From: a virus
Strand: one strand, 5' to 3'
Virus record (IMG/VR): IMGVR_UViG_3300025697_000033
Coordinates: 1-52,090 of that record
Length of the DNA: 52,090 nt
How positions within the stretch are numbered: position 1 is the first letter of the stretch; each line of letters begins with the position of its first letter. Positions 41,202 to 48,418 of this stretch are shown here, piece after piece. The notes below the pieces were generated by a model. It made no database searches. It was not told where the DNA came from and saw only the letters and a program-made list of their open reading frames with translations. The translations under genes were made by a program, and so were the position numbers.

Positions 41202-41996
41202 CTATTTCTCCTTCTTGGTTGTGGTGGTTTTGGTGCCGAGAATCTTTCCGAAGATCTTCGTCCAGTTCGTTTCTTCATATTTCTCAAGCGCAGCGGTTGC
41301 GTCCTTGGCAAGCACCGCGCCCGTGTTGATGGTCTGCCAAACCCGGTCGCCCGTTTCGTTGCTCTTCATGTACAGAACAAGGTCAAAGTAGGCCGCGCAT
41401 TCAAGCGCAAACTTGCCAGCGAGGTTCGGGGTGCGCATCACCATCCCGGTCTTCTTGTCTTCCTTCCAATCGCTCAGAGCCGTGAAAATAGTATGAACTG
41501 GAAGATGATTGACGGCAGAGATAAATGAGACCATCCGAGTCCGAAGAAGGTTATAGTCCTCCATGGTCATCAAATCATCATAGGCATTTAACGCCGTTTC
41601 CCTCTCACCCTCCGTGCGCTCTTTGATGAGGGCTGGGCGGTCAACCTGAACAATATTTTTCTTGCACAACTCATTGGCCTCAGAAAGCGAATCGATAGCG
41701 AGAATCTTTATGCCCTTCAACTCCTCCCCCTCAAAAGTCAACGTTAAGGAACCGTCTGTTTCTGACTTTGCACACACAAACACGCGCATCAATTCGCGCA
41801 GATCGTCCCACTCTTTCACCACTGCAACATTGTATTCTTTGTCTCGCAGCGGAATAAGCCCACGCTCCATGGTCACAATCAGCGTGTTTTCAACCGGCAA
41901 AGTGCCGAGGCTGGTCGTCTTGCCCACGCCGCTTTCTCCATGCACAAGCGCATGAACAAGCGTCAATTCGCGGGAATTTGATTTCGTTAACTTCAT
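41202..41996 (-). CDS. Sak4-like RecA-type recombination ATPase
   Basis: This 264-residue ATPase has Walker A GESGVGKTT at residues 20-28, the Walker B-like strand GIKILAIDSL at about 95-104 and a polar strand-end region HTIFTALSDWKEDKKTG. It fits the Sak4/AAA-24 group of phage single-strand annealing-type recombinases, which pair with an SSB encoded next to them, as here. AGGAGG-like site upstream. Confidence 0.85.
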   Translation of the reverse strand: MKLTKSNSRELTLVHALVHGESGVGKTTSLGTLPVENTLIVTMERGLIPLRDKEYNVAVVKEWDDLRELMRVFVCAKSETDGSLTLTFEGEELKGIKILAIDSLSEANELCKKNIVQVDRPALIKERTEGERETALNAYDDLMTMEDYNLLRTRMVSFISAVNHLPVHTIFTALSDWKEDKKTGMVMRTPNLAGKFALECAAYFDLVLYMKSNETGDRVWQTINTGAVLAKDATAALEKYEETNWTKIFGKILGTKTTTTKKEK

Positions 41997-42026
41997 TTTT
42001 CCATTCCTCCGTTTCGTTCAATCAGG

Positions 42027-42143
42027 TCAAAAAATCCATTGCAGCAAACTCGGCAAGCTGAGCCCGAGAAAGACAATCACGCCAATTGCAATCAGGCACC
42101 CGTACTGCGGCGGCTCAGGGTCGGTGTAGTGATCGCGGGTCAT
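42027..42143 (-). CDS. Small membrane protein (38 aa)
   Basis: ORF starts MTRDHYTDPEPPQYG and continues with a strong membrane helix (LIAIGVIVFLGLSLPSLLQW). GGAGGA precedes the ATG and it overlaps the upstream gene by ATGA. Function unknown. Confidence 0.7.
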   Translation of the reverse strand: MTRDHYTDPEPPQYGCLIAIGVIVFLGLSLPSLLQWIF

Positions 42144-42268
42144 GGGGCTTCCTCCGTTTCGTCTTCGGTTTCAGGCTCCGGCGTGTAGAGCTCCCAGTCA
42201 GGCGGGAATTCCTGCATGCGCTCGAAATCGCTGGGGCCGGTTATGCCGGGAGTGCCGAGGCCGCTCAT
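42140..42268 (-). CDS. Small acidic protein (42 aa)
   Basis: ORF starts MSGLGTPGITGPSDFERMQE and ends with a run of acidic residues (EPETEDETEEAP). ATGA overlaps tie it to both neighbours. Function unknown. Confidence 0.6.
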   Translation of the reverse strand: MSGLGTPGITGPSDFERMQEFPPDWELYTPEPETEDETEEAP

Positions 42269-42765
42269 GACGCGGCGTCTTTGTAGACGCGCTCGGCCTT
42301 GATGGTGACGTTGGCGGCTTCGATGGTGTGATCATCCCAGTCGTCTCGCAGTATGGTTGCGAACTCTCCAGTCGTGGCATCCCTAAAATGATACCTCTCC
42401 GGGGAGATGTGGGTCATGCTTAGCAATGCTACAAACTTGCCGTCCGCGAAACAGTGCCCCCCGATCTTTATCTGGCCACACGCCACCGTCTCCGCCATCG
42501 GCGCCTCCTCGGGTTTCTGCGCGGCGAGCCATTCGTCGATGTCGGGGCGGGGGTGGACTTTGGCGGACTGGTCAATTTCGTGAATAACCCCTTTGCGGTC
42601 AACTCCACGCCTTGGCACATTGGCGGCCTCGTGGACGCAGCTTATCTTTTTGAGAATGTCGCCGCCCAACTGAAAATGTTCACCTTCTATTACGCTTGTT
42701 ATTCCCATCATCTCCAGCCCCTTCGGCTCCACAATCTCAACCGTCACATTCGGTTTCTTGTTCAT
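42265..42765 (-). CDS. Unrecognised early protein
   Basis: This 166-residue protein (NKKPNVTVEIVEPKGLEMMG ... ERYHFRDATTGEFATILRDD) is coupled to the regulator gene by ATGA. A C-terminal beta domain with HFRDATTGEFATIL is visible. No family recognised; it is translated with the regulator. Confidence 0.6.
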   Translation of the reverse strand: MNKKPNVTVEIVEPKGLEMMGITSVIEGEHFQLGGDILKKISCVHEAANVPRRGVDRKGVIHEIDQSAKVHPRPDIDEWLAAQKPEEAPMAETVACGQIKIGGHCFADGKFVALLSMTHISPERYHFRDATTGEFATILRDDWDDHTIEAANVTIKAERVYKDAAS

Positions 42766-42992
42766 GTCTCTTTTCTCCCTTCGCCGGTCCGCACCCATTC
42801 CATCCTCACGCCAAGCGCGGCGCAGACTGTTCCAAAGGCTTCGATCTTCGGCTCGCATGGATCGATGTCCCTGACCCAAGTCCGCACGGTAGTCCCCGCC
42901 ACATCAGTAGCCCTGTCAAGCTGTCGAAAACCCCAGCCTTTGTCGGTCATGGCCTCCAGCAGTCGGCCTCCGAGTGTTTTATTTTCTGCCAT
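42762..42992 (-). CDS. Cro/CI-type HTH transcription regulator
   Basis: This 76-residue protein is a compact XRE-type regulator: MTDKGWGFRQLDRATDVAGT is the helix-turn-helix, followed by TVRTWVRDIDPCEPKIEAFG and a C-terminal helix. AAAGGAG precedes the ATG. It lies at the divergent promoter pair (43024-43052 minus, 43158-43186 plus), the classical place for a phage switch. It is small and Cro-like, without a cleavage domain. Confidence 0.85.
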   Translation of the reverse strand: MAENKTLGGRLLEAMTDKGWGFRQLDRATDVAGTTVRTWVRDIDPCEPKIEAFGTVCAALGVRMEWVRTGEGRKET

Positions 42993-43023
42993 CGAGTTAA
43001 CTCCTTTTGTTAAATACAATTAC

Positions 43024-43052
43024 ACTATATCTTATTATATAGCATTTGTCAA
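43024..43052 (-). promoter_or_regulatory. Minus-strand early promoter of the regulator operon
   Basis: TTGACA (43052-43047) and TATAGT (43029-43024) are 17 bp apart. A second TATAAT-like box lies within the spacer. It drives the regulator and the early operon. Confidence 0.85.
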
Positions 43053-43157
43053 GAGGTTTAGTAAATTTCTTTTCGTCCACAATAGCCTATGGATAAAGGG
43101 TTTCGTGCGATTCGCGGCCCCGTCGCCGAAAAAAGATTGAAAAAGATGGAAAAAGGC

Positions 43158-43186
43158 TTGACATCCTGTTTAGCATGTGATAAACT
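43158..43186 (+). promoter_or_regulatory. Plus-strand early promoter
   Basis: TTGACA (43158-43163) and TAAACT (43181-43186) are 17 bp apart. It diverges from the regulator promoter and drives the plus-strand island. Confidence 0.8.
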
Positions 43187-43204
43187 AAAATTGAAAGTTG
43201 AGAG
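43171..43204. repeat. 34-bp direct repeat, copy 1
   Basis: The segment from the promoter spacer and -10 box through the leader (starting TAGCATGTGATAAAC) is identical to 44142-44175. It carries the -10 element and ends in GTTGAGAG. Confidence 0.9.
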
Positions 43205-43255
43205 AAGGCGGGCAACGAGGCCCGGAACCGAAACCACAAACGAAGGAGAAAAACG

Positions 43256-43405
43256 ATGTCACTTTTCACACAAATGGCGAATGCAAAAAATGGTTCGGAA
43301 TTTCTGAATTCAGCACTTAAAGAAATGGGGCGCAACGGTGCAGCGCAAAAACATCTTCGAGAAGCAAAGCAAGCATTGAAACTTGCAAAGAAATTGGGAA
43401 ACTAA
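43256..43405 (+). CDS. Small basic protein (49 aa)
   Basis: ORF starts MSLFTQMANAKNGSEFLNSA with GAAGGAGAAAA upstream and ends KQALKLAKKLGN. Basic, helical, first gene of the plus-strand operon. A small inhibitor or DNA-binding protein would fit; function unknown. Confidence 0.7.
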   Translation: MSLFTQMANAKNGSEFLNSALKEMGRNGAAQKHLREAKQALKLAKKLGN

Positions 43406-43455
43406 TCTTCCCTTTCCCGCTTGAAATTTTCAACACCAAACCAAGGAGAGAAACC

Positions 43456-43791
43456 ATGAACACGAATATCGATGAACTGAAAAGTGAAGACCACGCAGTC
43501 GAAGCAATGGCGCTTGTCGGCTGGACAAAGGACACTAGCCGCGGAATGATTACGGCTGACCAGCTTGACGCCTTGGCAGAGATTGATGACGCAGAGCCCA
43601 CGAGTAGGTGTATGCCTGCTGGAGAAGAAGATAATGTAGAGTGGAAATCCAGCGTTGCCCTGCCGTTAGCAGACGGGACGCTCGTTGACCTGTACATCTA
43701 CTGGGGGTTCGATAGCCGAGTATGGGGCGACACTGACCCGGAGAACTACAACTGGGACATCAACGACGTGGATCATGTAGATTTCTGGTAA
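43456..43791 (+). CDS. Unrecognised acidic protein
   Basis: This 111-residue acidic protein (SEDHAVEAMALVGWTKDTSR, DLYIYWGFDSRVWGDTDPE) has AAGGAG upstream and ends just before a terminator. The compact acid-rich form and early position recall phage inhibitors of host or DNA-mimic proteins; unproven. Confidence 0.6.
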   Translation: MNTNIDELKSEDHAVEAMALVGWTKDTSRGMITADQLDALAEIDDAEPTSRCMPAGEEDNVEWKSSVALPLADGTLVDLYIYWGFDSRVWGDTDPENYNWDINDVDHVDFW

Positions 43792-43805
43792 GCTAACACC
43801 CCCAC

Positions 43806-43830
43806 GCGGGCGGCCCGGTCGCCCGCTTTT
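43806..43830 (+). terminator. Plus-strand terminator
   Basis: GCGGGCG and CGCCCGC (7 bp) enclose a 7-nt loop, followed by TTTT. A related hairpin without T-run is at 45276-45297. Confidence 0.75.
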
Positions 43831-43864
43831 GAAACCGAAACCACAACAAACAAAGGAGAACATC

Positions 43865-44080
43865 ATGAAAACATCCGCCGAACTAAGAGCGAGAGAGATA
43901 GCCAGCATGGAAAAGGCCCGCAATGAATACATAGGCCGCATGGTAAACGTGCAGACCATGCTCGAGCGGATCAAGGATCTCACTGATCACGCCATCGATC
44001 CCGAGGACATCCATTGGGGCGACGTTGCCAACATGGGCCGCGTAGAAATGTCTCTCACTGAAATTTGCGAATACCTTTAG
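43865..44080 (+). CDS. Small helical protein (71 aa)
   Basis: MKTSAELRAREIASMEKARN starts a charged helical protein; AAAGGAGAA lies upstream. ATG at 43865 is favoured over an earlier one that lacks an RBS. Function unknown. Confidence 0.6.
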   Translation: MKTSAELRAREIASMEKARNEYIGRMVNVQTMLERIKDLTDHAIDPEDIHWGDVANMGRVEMSLTEICEYL

Positions 44081-44091
44081 GAATGGACACC

Positions 44092-44151
44092 ATGAAAAAC
44101 AAGCATCAAGAATTCCGCGCCGCCCTCGCCCGTTGCGTTTCTAGCATGTGA
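44092..44151 (+). pseudogene. Truncated copy of the HTH gene at 45310
   Basis: The first 14 codons (MKNKHQEFRAALAR) match MKNHHQEFRAALAR of the gene at 45310-45516, then the copy breaks off into the 34-bp repeat and stops at 44151. It marks the junction of a duplication. Confidence 0.8.
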
Positions 44152-44175
44152 TAAACTAAAATTGAAAGTTGAGAG
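44142..44175. repeat. 34-bp direct repeat, copy 2
   Basis: Identical to 43171-43204, including TAAACT, but without the TTGACA -35 box, so it is a half promoter. It is fused to the broken HTH copy. Confidence 0.9.
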
Positions 44176-44197
44176 ATGGCAACCAAGGAGAGACACG

Positions 44198-45268
44198 ATG
44201 GACATCATGGAACAAATCAGGGCAGAGCGAAGAGAAGAAAACGCGAAGCTCAAGCCCATAGTAGAATCGACCATACTTGAAGTGCTTGCAGACTTTGCGG
44301 CCCTGAACCGTCCAATGCCAACCACGGCCACACTGATCGCTGATTGCCTCATCGATCACAGGATTGGGCGCGAATATCTCAGAACGAAAAAGGAAATGGT
44401 AGCGTTGACTTCTGGTGCCTTGAAGCGGTTGCAGAAAAAGGGCAAAGTGCAAAAGCTGCAAGGCATTGGATTGACAGGAAAGATCGCCTATGTGTGGGAG
44501 GTTAAGCCAGTGACAAAAACCGCGTATTCTGGAATGTATAACGCTATCTTTTTGCTGAGAAAAAATGAACCCAAAGATGGTTATTATGGCGGATTCTCGG
44601 GCGGAAAAGATTCTTGTGTGATCAAACACCTTGCGAAGCGTGCAGGCGTTCAAGTGGAATGGCATTATCACATGAGTATAGACCCTCCGGAATTGGTGCT
44701 CTTTGTGCGTGAAAAGCATCCCGATGTTATTGTTGACCGGCCAGAAATGCAAATATTCAAAGAGGTGGAGAAGCGCGGTATGCCATGGGTAAAAGCGCGG
44801 TGGTGTTGCTCTATTATTAAGGAACGGCACGGCAAAGGCTACACCAAGATCCTTGGAGTCAGAAAAGAAGAGTCACCCCGCCGCATGCGGACATGGGACG
44901 AAGTTACGGGCGATGTGGTTGCTCCGATTTGCCTGTGGTCAACAGACGACGTATGGGAATACATTCGAATGAGTAACGTTCCGTATTGCGCTCTTTACGA
45001 TGAAGGGTTCGAGCGTTTGGGGTGTGTGGGTTGTCCGTTGGCAGGCAAGAGAAAAAGGGATAAAGAGTTCAAGCGCTGGCCGAAATTTGAGGCAGCATGG
45101 AGAGCAGCATGTAAGCGCCTATGGGACGCTCCCGGAGACTGGGCACACAAAAAGCGCCACGACACGGAGCAAGAATATTGGGAATGGTGGCGCTACGAGG
45201 CCAGAAGCACCGACCAGAAAAAAGTAATCCCTTGCGGCGACGTACCTATGGAAAACGTGCAATCATAA
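44198..45268 (+). CDS. PAPS-reductase-family PP-loop protein with N-terminal winged helix
   Basis: This 356-residue protein has an N-terminal helical/winged-helix-like domain (residues 1-110: TTATLIADCLIDHRIGREYL, TSGALKRLQKKGKVQKLQG). A PP-loop ATP pyrophosphatase domain follows with FSGGKDSCVIKHLAKRAG, a Cys pair in KARWCCSIIKERHGKG and LGCVGCPLAGKRK, a set that can bind an iron-sulfur cluster as in CysH/DndC-like proteins. It could act in sulfur-based DNA or tRNA modification. ATG at 44198 with AAGGAG is chosen. Confidence 0.8.
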   Translation: MDIMEQIRAERREENAKLKPIVESTILEVLADFAALNRPMPTTATLIADCLIDHRIGREYLRTKKEMVALTSGALKRLQKKGKVQKLQGIGLTGKIAYVWEVKPVTKTAYSGMYNAIFLLRKNEPKDGYYGGFSGGKDSCVIKHLAKRAGVQVEWHYHMSIDPPELVLFVREKHPDVIVDRPEMQIFKEVEKRGMPWVKARWCCSIIKERHGKGYTKILGVRKEESPRRMRTWDEVTGDVVAPICLWSTDDVWEYIRMSNVPYCALYDEGFERLGCVGCPLAGKRKRDKEFKRWPKFEAAWRAACKRLWDAPGDWAHKKRHDTEQEYWEWWRYEARSTDQKKVIPCGDVPMENVQS

Positions 45269-45275
45269 CCCCCAC

Positions 45276-45297
45276 GCGGGCGGATTCGGTCGCCCGT
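45276..45297 (+). terminator. Weak hairpin after the PP-loop gene
   Basis: GCGGGCG with CGCCCGT around loop GATTCGGT, preceded by the same CCCCCAC as at 43800 but without a T-run. Probably a degenerate copy of that terminator. Confidence 0.45.
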
Positions 45298-45309
45298 AGA
45301 AAGGAAAGC

Positions 45310-45516
45310 ATGAAAAACCACCACCAAGAATTCCGCGCCGCCCTGGCCCGATTCGTCGCGGCGGGACACCAAGAGCAAGAGGCCGCGAAGCTGCTCGGCT
45401 ACGCGGCGACTACGCTCTCGGCGCTCAAGAATGGCCTCGGGCAACAAACGCTCAATCCCCGTCACGTCTTGGCGATGCAACGGCTGGCGGACATGGCCGA
45501 GGCGGGCGAACTGTAG
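45310..45516 (+). CDS. HTH regulator (68 aa)
   Basis: A Cro/CI-like helix-turn-helix (EQEAAKLLGYAATTLSALKN) in a 68-residue protein, with GGAAAG upstream. It is the intact partner of the truncated copy at 44092. It may regulate the plus-strand island. Confidence 0.75.
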   Translation: MKNHHQEFRAALARFVAAGHQEQEAAKLLGYAATTLSALKNGLGQQTLNPRHVLAMQRLADMAEAGEL

Positions 45517-45548
45517 CGAAACTGAAACCGGAAGCAAAGGAGAGAGAC

Positions 45549-46196
45549 ATGAAAAACACAACCACACAAGACAAAGACAACGAAAAAATCGTGCAGGCGT
45601 GGCCTTCAAACTGGAGGCGTGAATGCGCTGCGTTGTTTGCAGGCAGAATAATCAAGTACGCCCCGTGGCACAAGATGTTTGAGGCCGTCCAAATAGCGCG
45701 AAAATACGCAAGGGGTGAGGTCACAATTGAGCAATTAAAGGATGCGTACATAGAAATGCAGACAATACGGGATGTCCTCTTGACGGACTTGAGCGACGTG
45801 GAAAAGGCCATCAAAATAGATGTCCGTTATTTCCAGTTCGTGCAAGCAAGGATCCTCGCTTTTCATGGTGGTCGATGCGCTGTGGAAAATTGCTTACAAC
45901 CCGAAGGAGCGTCTGGGTTCCGGTTTAGTGCATGGCCCGCATGGGAGACGGATGCCGTTGCTTTTGGGGAGCAAGCAAAAGGGCTAGGGAAGCGCGAAGG
46001 AATGTCCAGACTTCGCAGATTCTTTGCCGATTTTAGGCTGATTAAGAAACTTGATCTACAATATGAGCAAGAGCTAGAAAAGGAAGGAAAAGAACAAACC
46101 AAGATTGTCAATCAGCTTCTTGTTCTTTATGAGCGGTCCCCGAATATCCCCGACATGCACGTTGTGGATAGTCACATGCGCAAGTTAGGCCAATAG
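45549..46196 (+). CDS. Unrecognised protein of the plus-strand island
   Basis: This 215-residue, helical protein (WPSNWRRECAALFAGRIIKY, LLVLYERSPNIPDMHVVDSH) has AAAGGAGAG upstream of ATG. It is the last plus gene, facing the minus operon at the 46.2-kb terminator. Function unknown. Confidence 0.65.
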   Translation: MKNTTTQDKDNEKIVQAWPSNWRRECAALFAGRIIKYAPWHKMFEAVQIARKYARGEVTIEQLKDAYIEMQTIRDVLLTDLSDVEKAIKIDVRYFQFVQARILAFHGGRCAVENCLQPEGASGFRFSAWPAWETDAVAFGEQAKGLGKREGMSRLRRFFADFRLIKKLDLQYEQELEKEGKEQTKIVNQLLVLYERSPNIPDMHVVDSHMRKLGQ

Positions 46197-46200
46197 ACAC

Positions 46201-46256
46201 AAAAATGCCCGCTCGGCGTGCGAACCGAGCGGGCTGGGCGGCGAAGGATCCGCCCA
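46201..46256 (-). terminator. Double hairpin terminator, copy 1
   Basis: On the minus strand TGGGCGG...CCGCCCA (7 bp) is followed by GCCCGCTCGG...CCGAGCGGGC (10 bp) and CATTTTTGTG. It ends the minus operon where it faces the plus-strand island. Copy 2 is at 47831-47886. Confidence 0.85.
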
Positions 46257-46287
46257 GGGGATAGGGGTGGGGGGTGCCCCGAGGGTG

Positions 46288-46755
46288 CTATTGATTGCTG
46301 GCTTGTGAAACTAGCATTGCCTCGCGGACGGTGATCTCTGGGGTGTTTTGCATGAGGGGTGCCATCATATCTTTGAATTGCTGAAACTCATCCAGCTTCT
46401 TAGAGGCATTTGCCACGTTGTCAATACGGACAACCTCGGCAGAACACACGTCGGCCCACCGCGCATCTTCAAGAAATTTGTAAACGGTATCACCCTCCAG
46501 CCCTTTTACGCAGAGGATGCCGGGGAGATCAAGCCCCGGCAGAGACATCTGCTGGTCAAAGTCCGAAGATGGAGAACGTGAGTTTAGACGGGTGCGAACA
46601 TATGCCGCACACCCGTACTCTTGGAAGTGCTCACCAGCCTCAATCGCCTCGTCAGGATACCATTCGCGGAATCTTTCAACGATGGTAGCCACATGGCTAC
46701 CGCCGCCTTCAAGACACCTATCTATGGCTTTGCTTATTGCTTCTTTCCACTGCAT
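46288..46755 (-). CDS. Unrecognised protein downstream of ParB-like gene
   Basis: This 155-residue protein (MQWKEAISKAIDRCLEGGGS, VATIVERFREWYPDEAIEAG) overlaps the ParB-like gene by 22 bp. AAAGGATAG precedes ATG at 46755. Probably a partner of the ParB-like protein; function unknown. Confidence 0.6.
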   Translation of the reverse strand: MQWKEAISKAIDRCLEGGGSHVATIVERFREWYPDEAIEAGEHFQEYGCAAYVRTRLNSRSPSSDFDQQMSLPGLDLPGILCVKGLEGDTVYKFLEDARWADVCSAEVVRIDNVANASKKLDEFQQFKDMMAPLMQNTPEITVREAMLVSQASNQ

Positions 46756-47681
46756 TTTTCTATCCTTTCTTTCCATGCTAAAGAGAAATCAAGCACCCAC
46801 TGTAGCTGCTCTTTTATCTCTTGAAACTCTTCAATATCCCAGTCGCTCATTTCTTCCACAACCTCATACGGGTCTGGAAGATCGACAAGCCGTCGAATTG
46901 CAGATCGCACATTAGATGCGCGGCCTCGCCGTTCCCACTCGTCAATGCCCATGGCATCCACCATGGCGTTCCCGGCTTCTTGTAGCCGCTGCACCGATTC
47001 GTTGTGCTCCTTGATCTTCTTCTTCTTCTTTTCGTGTTTCGCTACCTCCTGCCGGGCAACCTTGCCGATCACACCCGGTTCGTTTTTCAGTATGTCCATT
47101 TCTTGCTCTGGGGTCAGGTCGGCTACCTTGGCTGCAACCGAGACGGGGAGGATGCCGTCTTCCACTGCCTGCAACAATTCGGGCGTGCCGTCTTTGATCA
47201 CCTTGCGGGCACGTTTGATGGACCCAGTTGAAACGCCCACGGCATTTGCTGCGTCTTGGATGGAAGTGGATGGATCTTGAGATCCCTCCACTTTTTCATC
47301 TGCATATTGATTGGTCCCGTGCTTCAAATTCGCCACCTTCGCCCCCACCACAGAACATTGGCTCTCGCTCAGATGCCGCCGCTTCAGGTTCAGGCTCACC
47401 ACGAACGCCGCTATGCTCTCTTCGTCGCCATTGTACGTCCTAGCCTCGACACTGCGTCCAAGCTCGGCACAGGCCAACACACGGTGCTTGCCGTCGATAA
47501 CATGCCCATCTCCGTTCACCCACACCGGCTCCCGCTGCCCGTGTTGCCGGATGTCCTCCACCAAGTCGGAAAACTCCGTCTCCGTCATTTTAGGAAACAA
47601 GTCTGCCGCCGGGTGCATGATCGCATCTTCAGCTATTATCCGATTCATTTGTACGCCCCTTCCTTTGTCTTCGAGTTCCAT
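46734..47681 (-). CDS. ParB/RepB-like DNA-binding protein
   Basis: This 315-residue protein has the ParB N-terminal nuclease-fold box: MTETEFSDLVEDIRQHGQRE, then WVNGDGHVIDGKHRVLACAE, followed by an HTH (IQDAANAVGVSTGSIKRARK) and a basic coiled C-terminal region. No ParA is nearby, so regulation of transcription or replication is as likely as partition. AAAGGATAAAC lies before ATG, behind attenuator E3. Confidence 0.85.
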   Translation of the reverse strand: MELEDKGRGVQMNRIIAEDAIMHPAADLFPKMTETEFSDLVEDIRQHGQREPVWVNGDGHVIDGKHRVLACAELGRSVEARTYNGDEESIAAFVVSLNLKRRHLSESQCSVVGAKVANLKHGTNQYADEKVEGSQDPSTSIQDAANAVGVSTGSIKRARKVIKDGTPELLQAVEDGILPVSVAAKVADLTPEQEMDILKNEPGVIGKVARQEVAKHEKKKKKIKEHNESVQRLQEAGNAMVDAMGIDEWERRGRASNVRSAIRRLVDLPDPYEVVEEMSDWDIEEFQEIKEQLQWVLDFSLAWKERIEKCSGKKQ

Positions 47682-47691
47682 GTTTATCCTT

Positions 47692-47790
47692 TCAAAAGAA
47701 AACCCCGCCCGCGCATGAACCGACAAGAACAAATGCGGGCAGGGAGATCCGGCTTTCGCCAAAAGATTTTATGTTTGGGTGTCGGTCCAT
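47692..47790 (-). CDS. E3 leader ORF, leaderless ATG (32 aa)
   Basis: From the ATG at predicted +1 the ORF (MDRHPNIKSFGESRISLPAF and on to CAGGVFF) passes through the E3 terminator and stops ten bases before the ParB-like ATG. There is no RBS. Same design as E1 and E2. Confidence 0.5.
   Translation of the reverse strand: MDRHPNIKSFGESRISLPAFVLVGSCAGGVFF
47694..47744 (-). terminator. Terminator in attenuator E3
   Basis: CCCTGCCCGC with GCGGGCGGGG (10 bp, one G-U) around a 22-nt loop, followed by TTTTCTTTTG on the minus strand. The loop contains 47715-47725, complementary to the transcript start. Confidence 0.85.
47694..47790 (-). ncRNA. E3 leader RNA with loop-complementary 5' end
   Basis: Predicted RNA starts at 47790 (A of ATG). 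Bases 47790-47780 pair over 11 nt, one G-U, with terminator loop 47725-47715. A GGC-GAAA-GCC hairpin (47751-47760) lies between. Function inferred from E1 and E2. Confidence 0.65.
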
Positions 47791-47796
47791 CTTCTT

Positions 47797-47825
47797 ATTG
47801 TATAACAAATCGTCCGAGCTGTCAA
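47797..47825 (-). promoter_or_regulatory. Sigma-70 promoter of E3 (ParB-like operon)
   Basis: TTGACA (47825-47820) and TACAAT (47802-47797) are 17 bp apart; six bases follow before ATG at 47790. It lies immediately after the terminator copy 2. Confidence 0.85.
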
Positions 47826-47830
47826 TGCAC

Positions 47831-47886
47831 AAAAGCGCCCGCTCGGCGTGGGAACCGAGCGGGCCGGGCGGCGAAGGATCCGCCCG
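47831..47886 (-). terminator. Double hairpin terminator, copy 2
   Basis: Same two hairpins as at 46201-46256 with small changes and a T-run TTTTG. It ends the lysis operon just upstream of promoter E3. Confidence 0.85.
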
Positions 47887-47914
47887 TGGGATGGGGTGGG
47901 TGGCCCCGAGGGTG

Positions 47915-48172
47915 CTAAACGTTGTGCTTGGCTTGATCTTTCAAAAAGGTGAGCTTCCCGGAAATCAGCGGGGCAACAACAGTCGTAATCACGGTTGCGA
48001 TGGCCGCGTCGCCATCAATGCCCCAGGGGATTTTGTCACCAAAAAAACTGCGGGCGAATGTGAGAATGGCAACCACCGTTCCGCCGCCGACAACCACGCC
48101 GCCGATGGTGTGTTTTGCGGTAGTTCTCGCCTTTTTGCTCGACTTCTCTTTGCTTCGATTCCAGATCGCCAT
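47915..48172 (-). CDS. Putative holin with two membrane segments
   Basis: This 85-residue protein has a basic N terminus and two hydrophobic stretches (IGGVVVGGGTVVAILTFARS; AAIATVITTVVAPLISGK) joined by a polar loop. This fits class II holins that permeabilise the membrane for endolysin release. AAGGAG precedes the ATG at 48172; an upstream ATG at 48250 lacks a good site. Last gene of the lysis cassette. Confidence 0.65.
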   Translation of the reverse strand: MAIWNRSKEKSSKKARTTAKHTIGGVVVGGGTVVAILTFARSFFGDKIPWGIDGDAAIATVITTVVAPLISGKLTFLKDQAKHNV

Positions 48173-48233
48173 ACCATTTCTCCTTCGGGCTTTCACCCAT
48201 TTGTGTTGCGCTCTATGGCCGCGCCACACGGCC

Positions 48234-48329
48234 TTAATTAGTCGCCACATTATCCAACCAACCGAGGCCGATAATCATGGTCAACAGTGCCACCAACGCT
48301 TCAAACAGTCGCATCAACTCTTCTATCAT
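48234..48329 (-). CDS. Tiny membrane protein (31 aa), lysis cassette
   Basis: ORF starts MIEELMRLFEALVALLTMII and forms one membrane helix. RBS-like GGCAGGAAAA precedes it; ATGA overlap with the gene before. May be a holin partner. Confidence 0.55.
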   Translation of the reverse strand: MIEELMRLFEALVALLTMIIGLGWLDNVATN

Positions 48330-48418
48330 TTTTTCCTGCCTTTCTGGCGTTTTCCGCGCCACTTGAAAGTGTGTCCAATCTTCACGCCACGGCCCAATAG
48401 CCATTTGATGATATTCAT
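48326..48418 (-). CDS. Tiny basic protein (30 aa), lysis cassette
   Basis: MNIIKWLLGRGVKIGHTFKW opens a very basic peptide with ATGA overlaps to both neighbours. Too short for motif analysis; amphipathic and cationic. Confidence 0.5.
   Translation of the reverse strand: MNIIKWLLGRGVKIGHTFKWRGKRQKGRKK

Noticed and set aside
45310-45516. Integrase-dependent temperate lifestyle
   Set aside because: HTH regulators exist, but no integrase, excisionase or att site was recognised anywhere, so lysogeny by integration cannot be claimed.
46734-47681. Plasmid-type partition locus
   Set aside because: A ParB-like protein is present but no ParA and no obvious parS array nearby, so partition is not supported.
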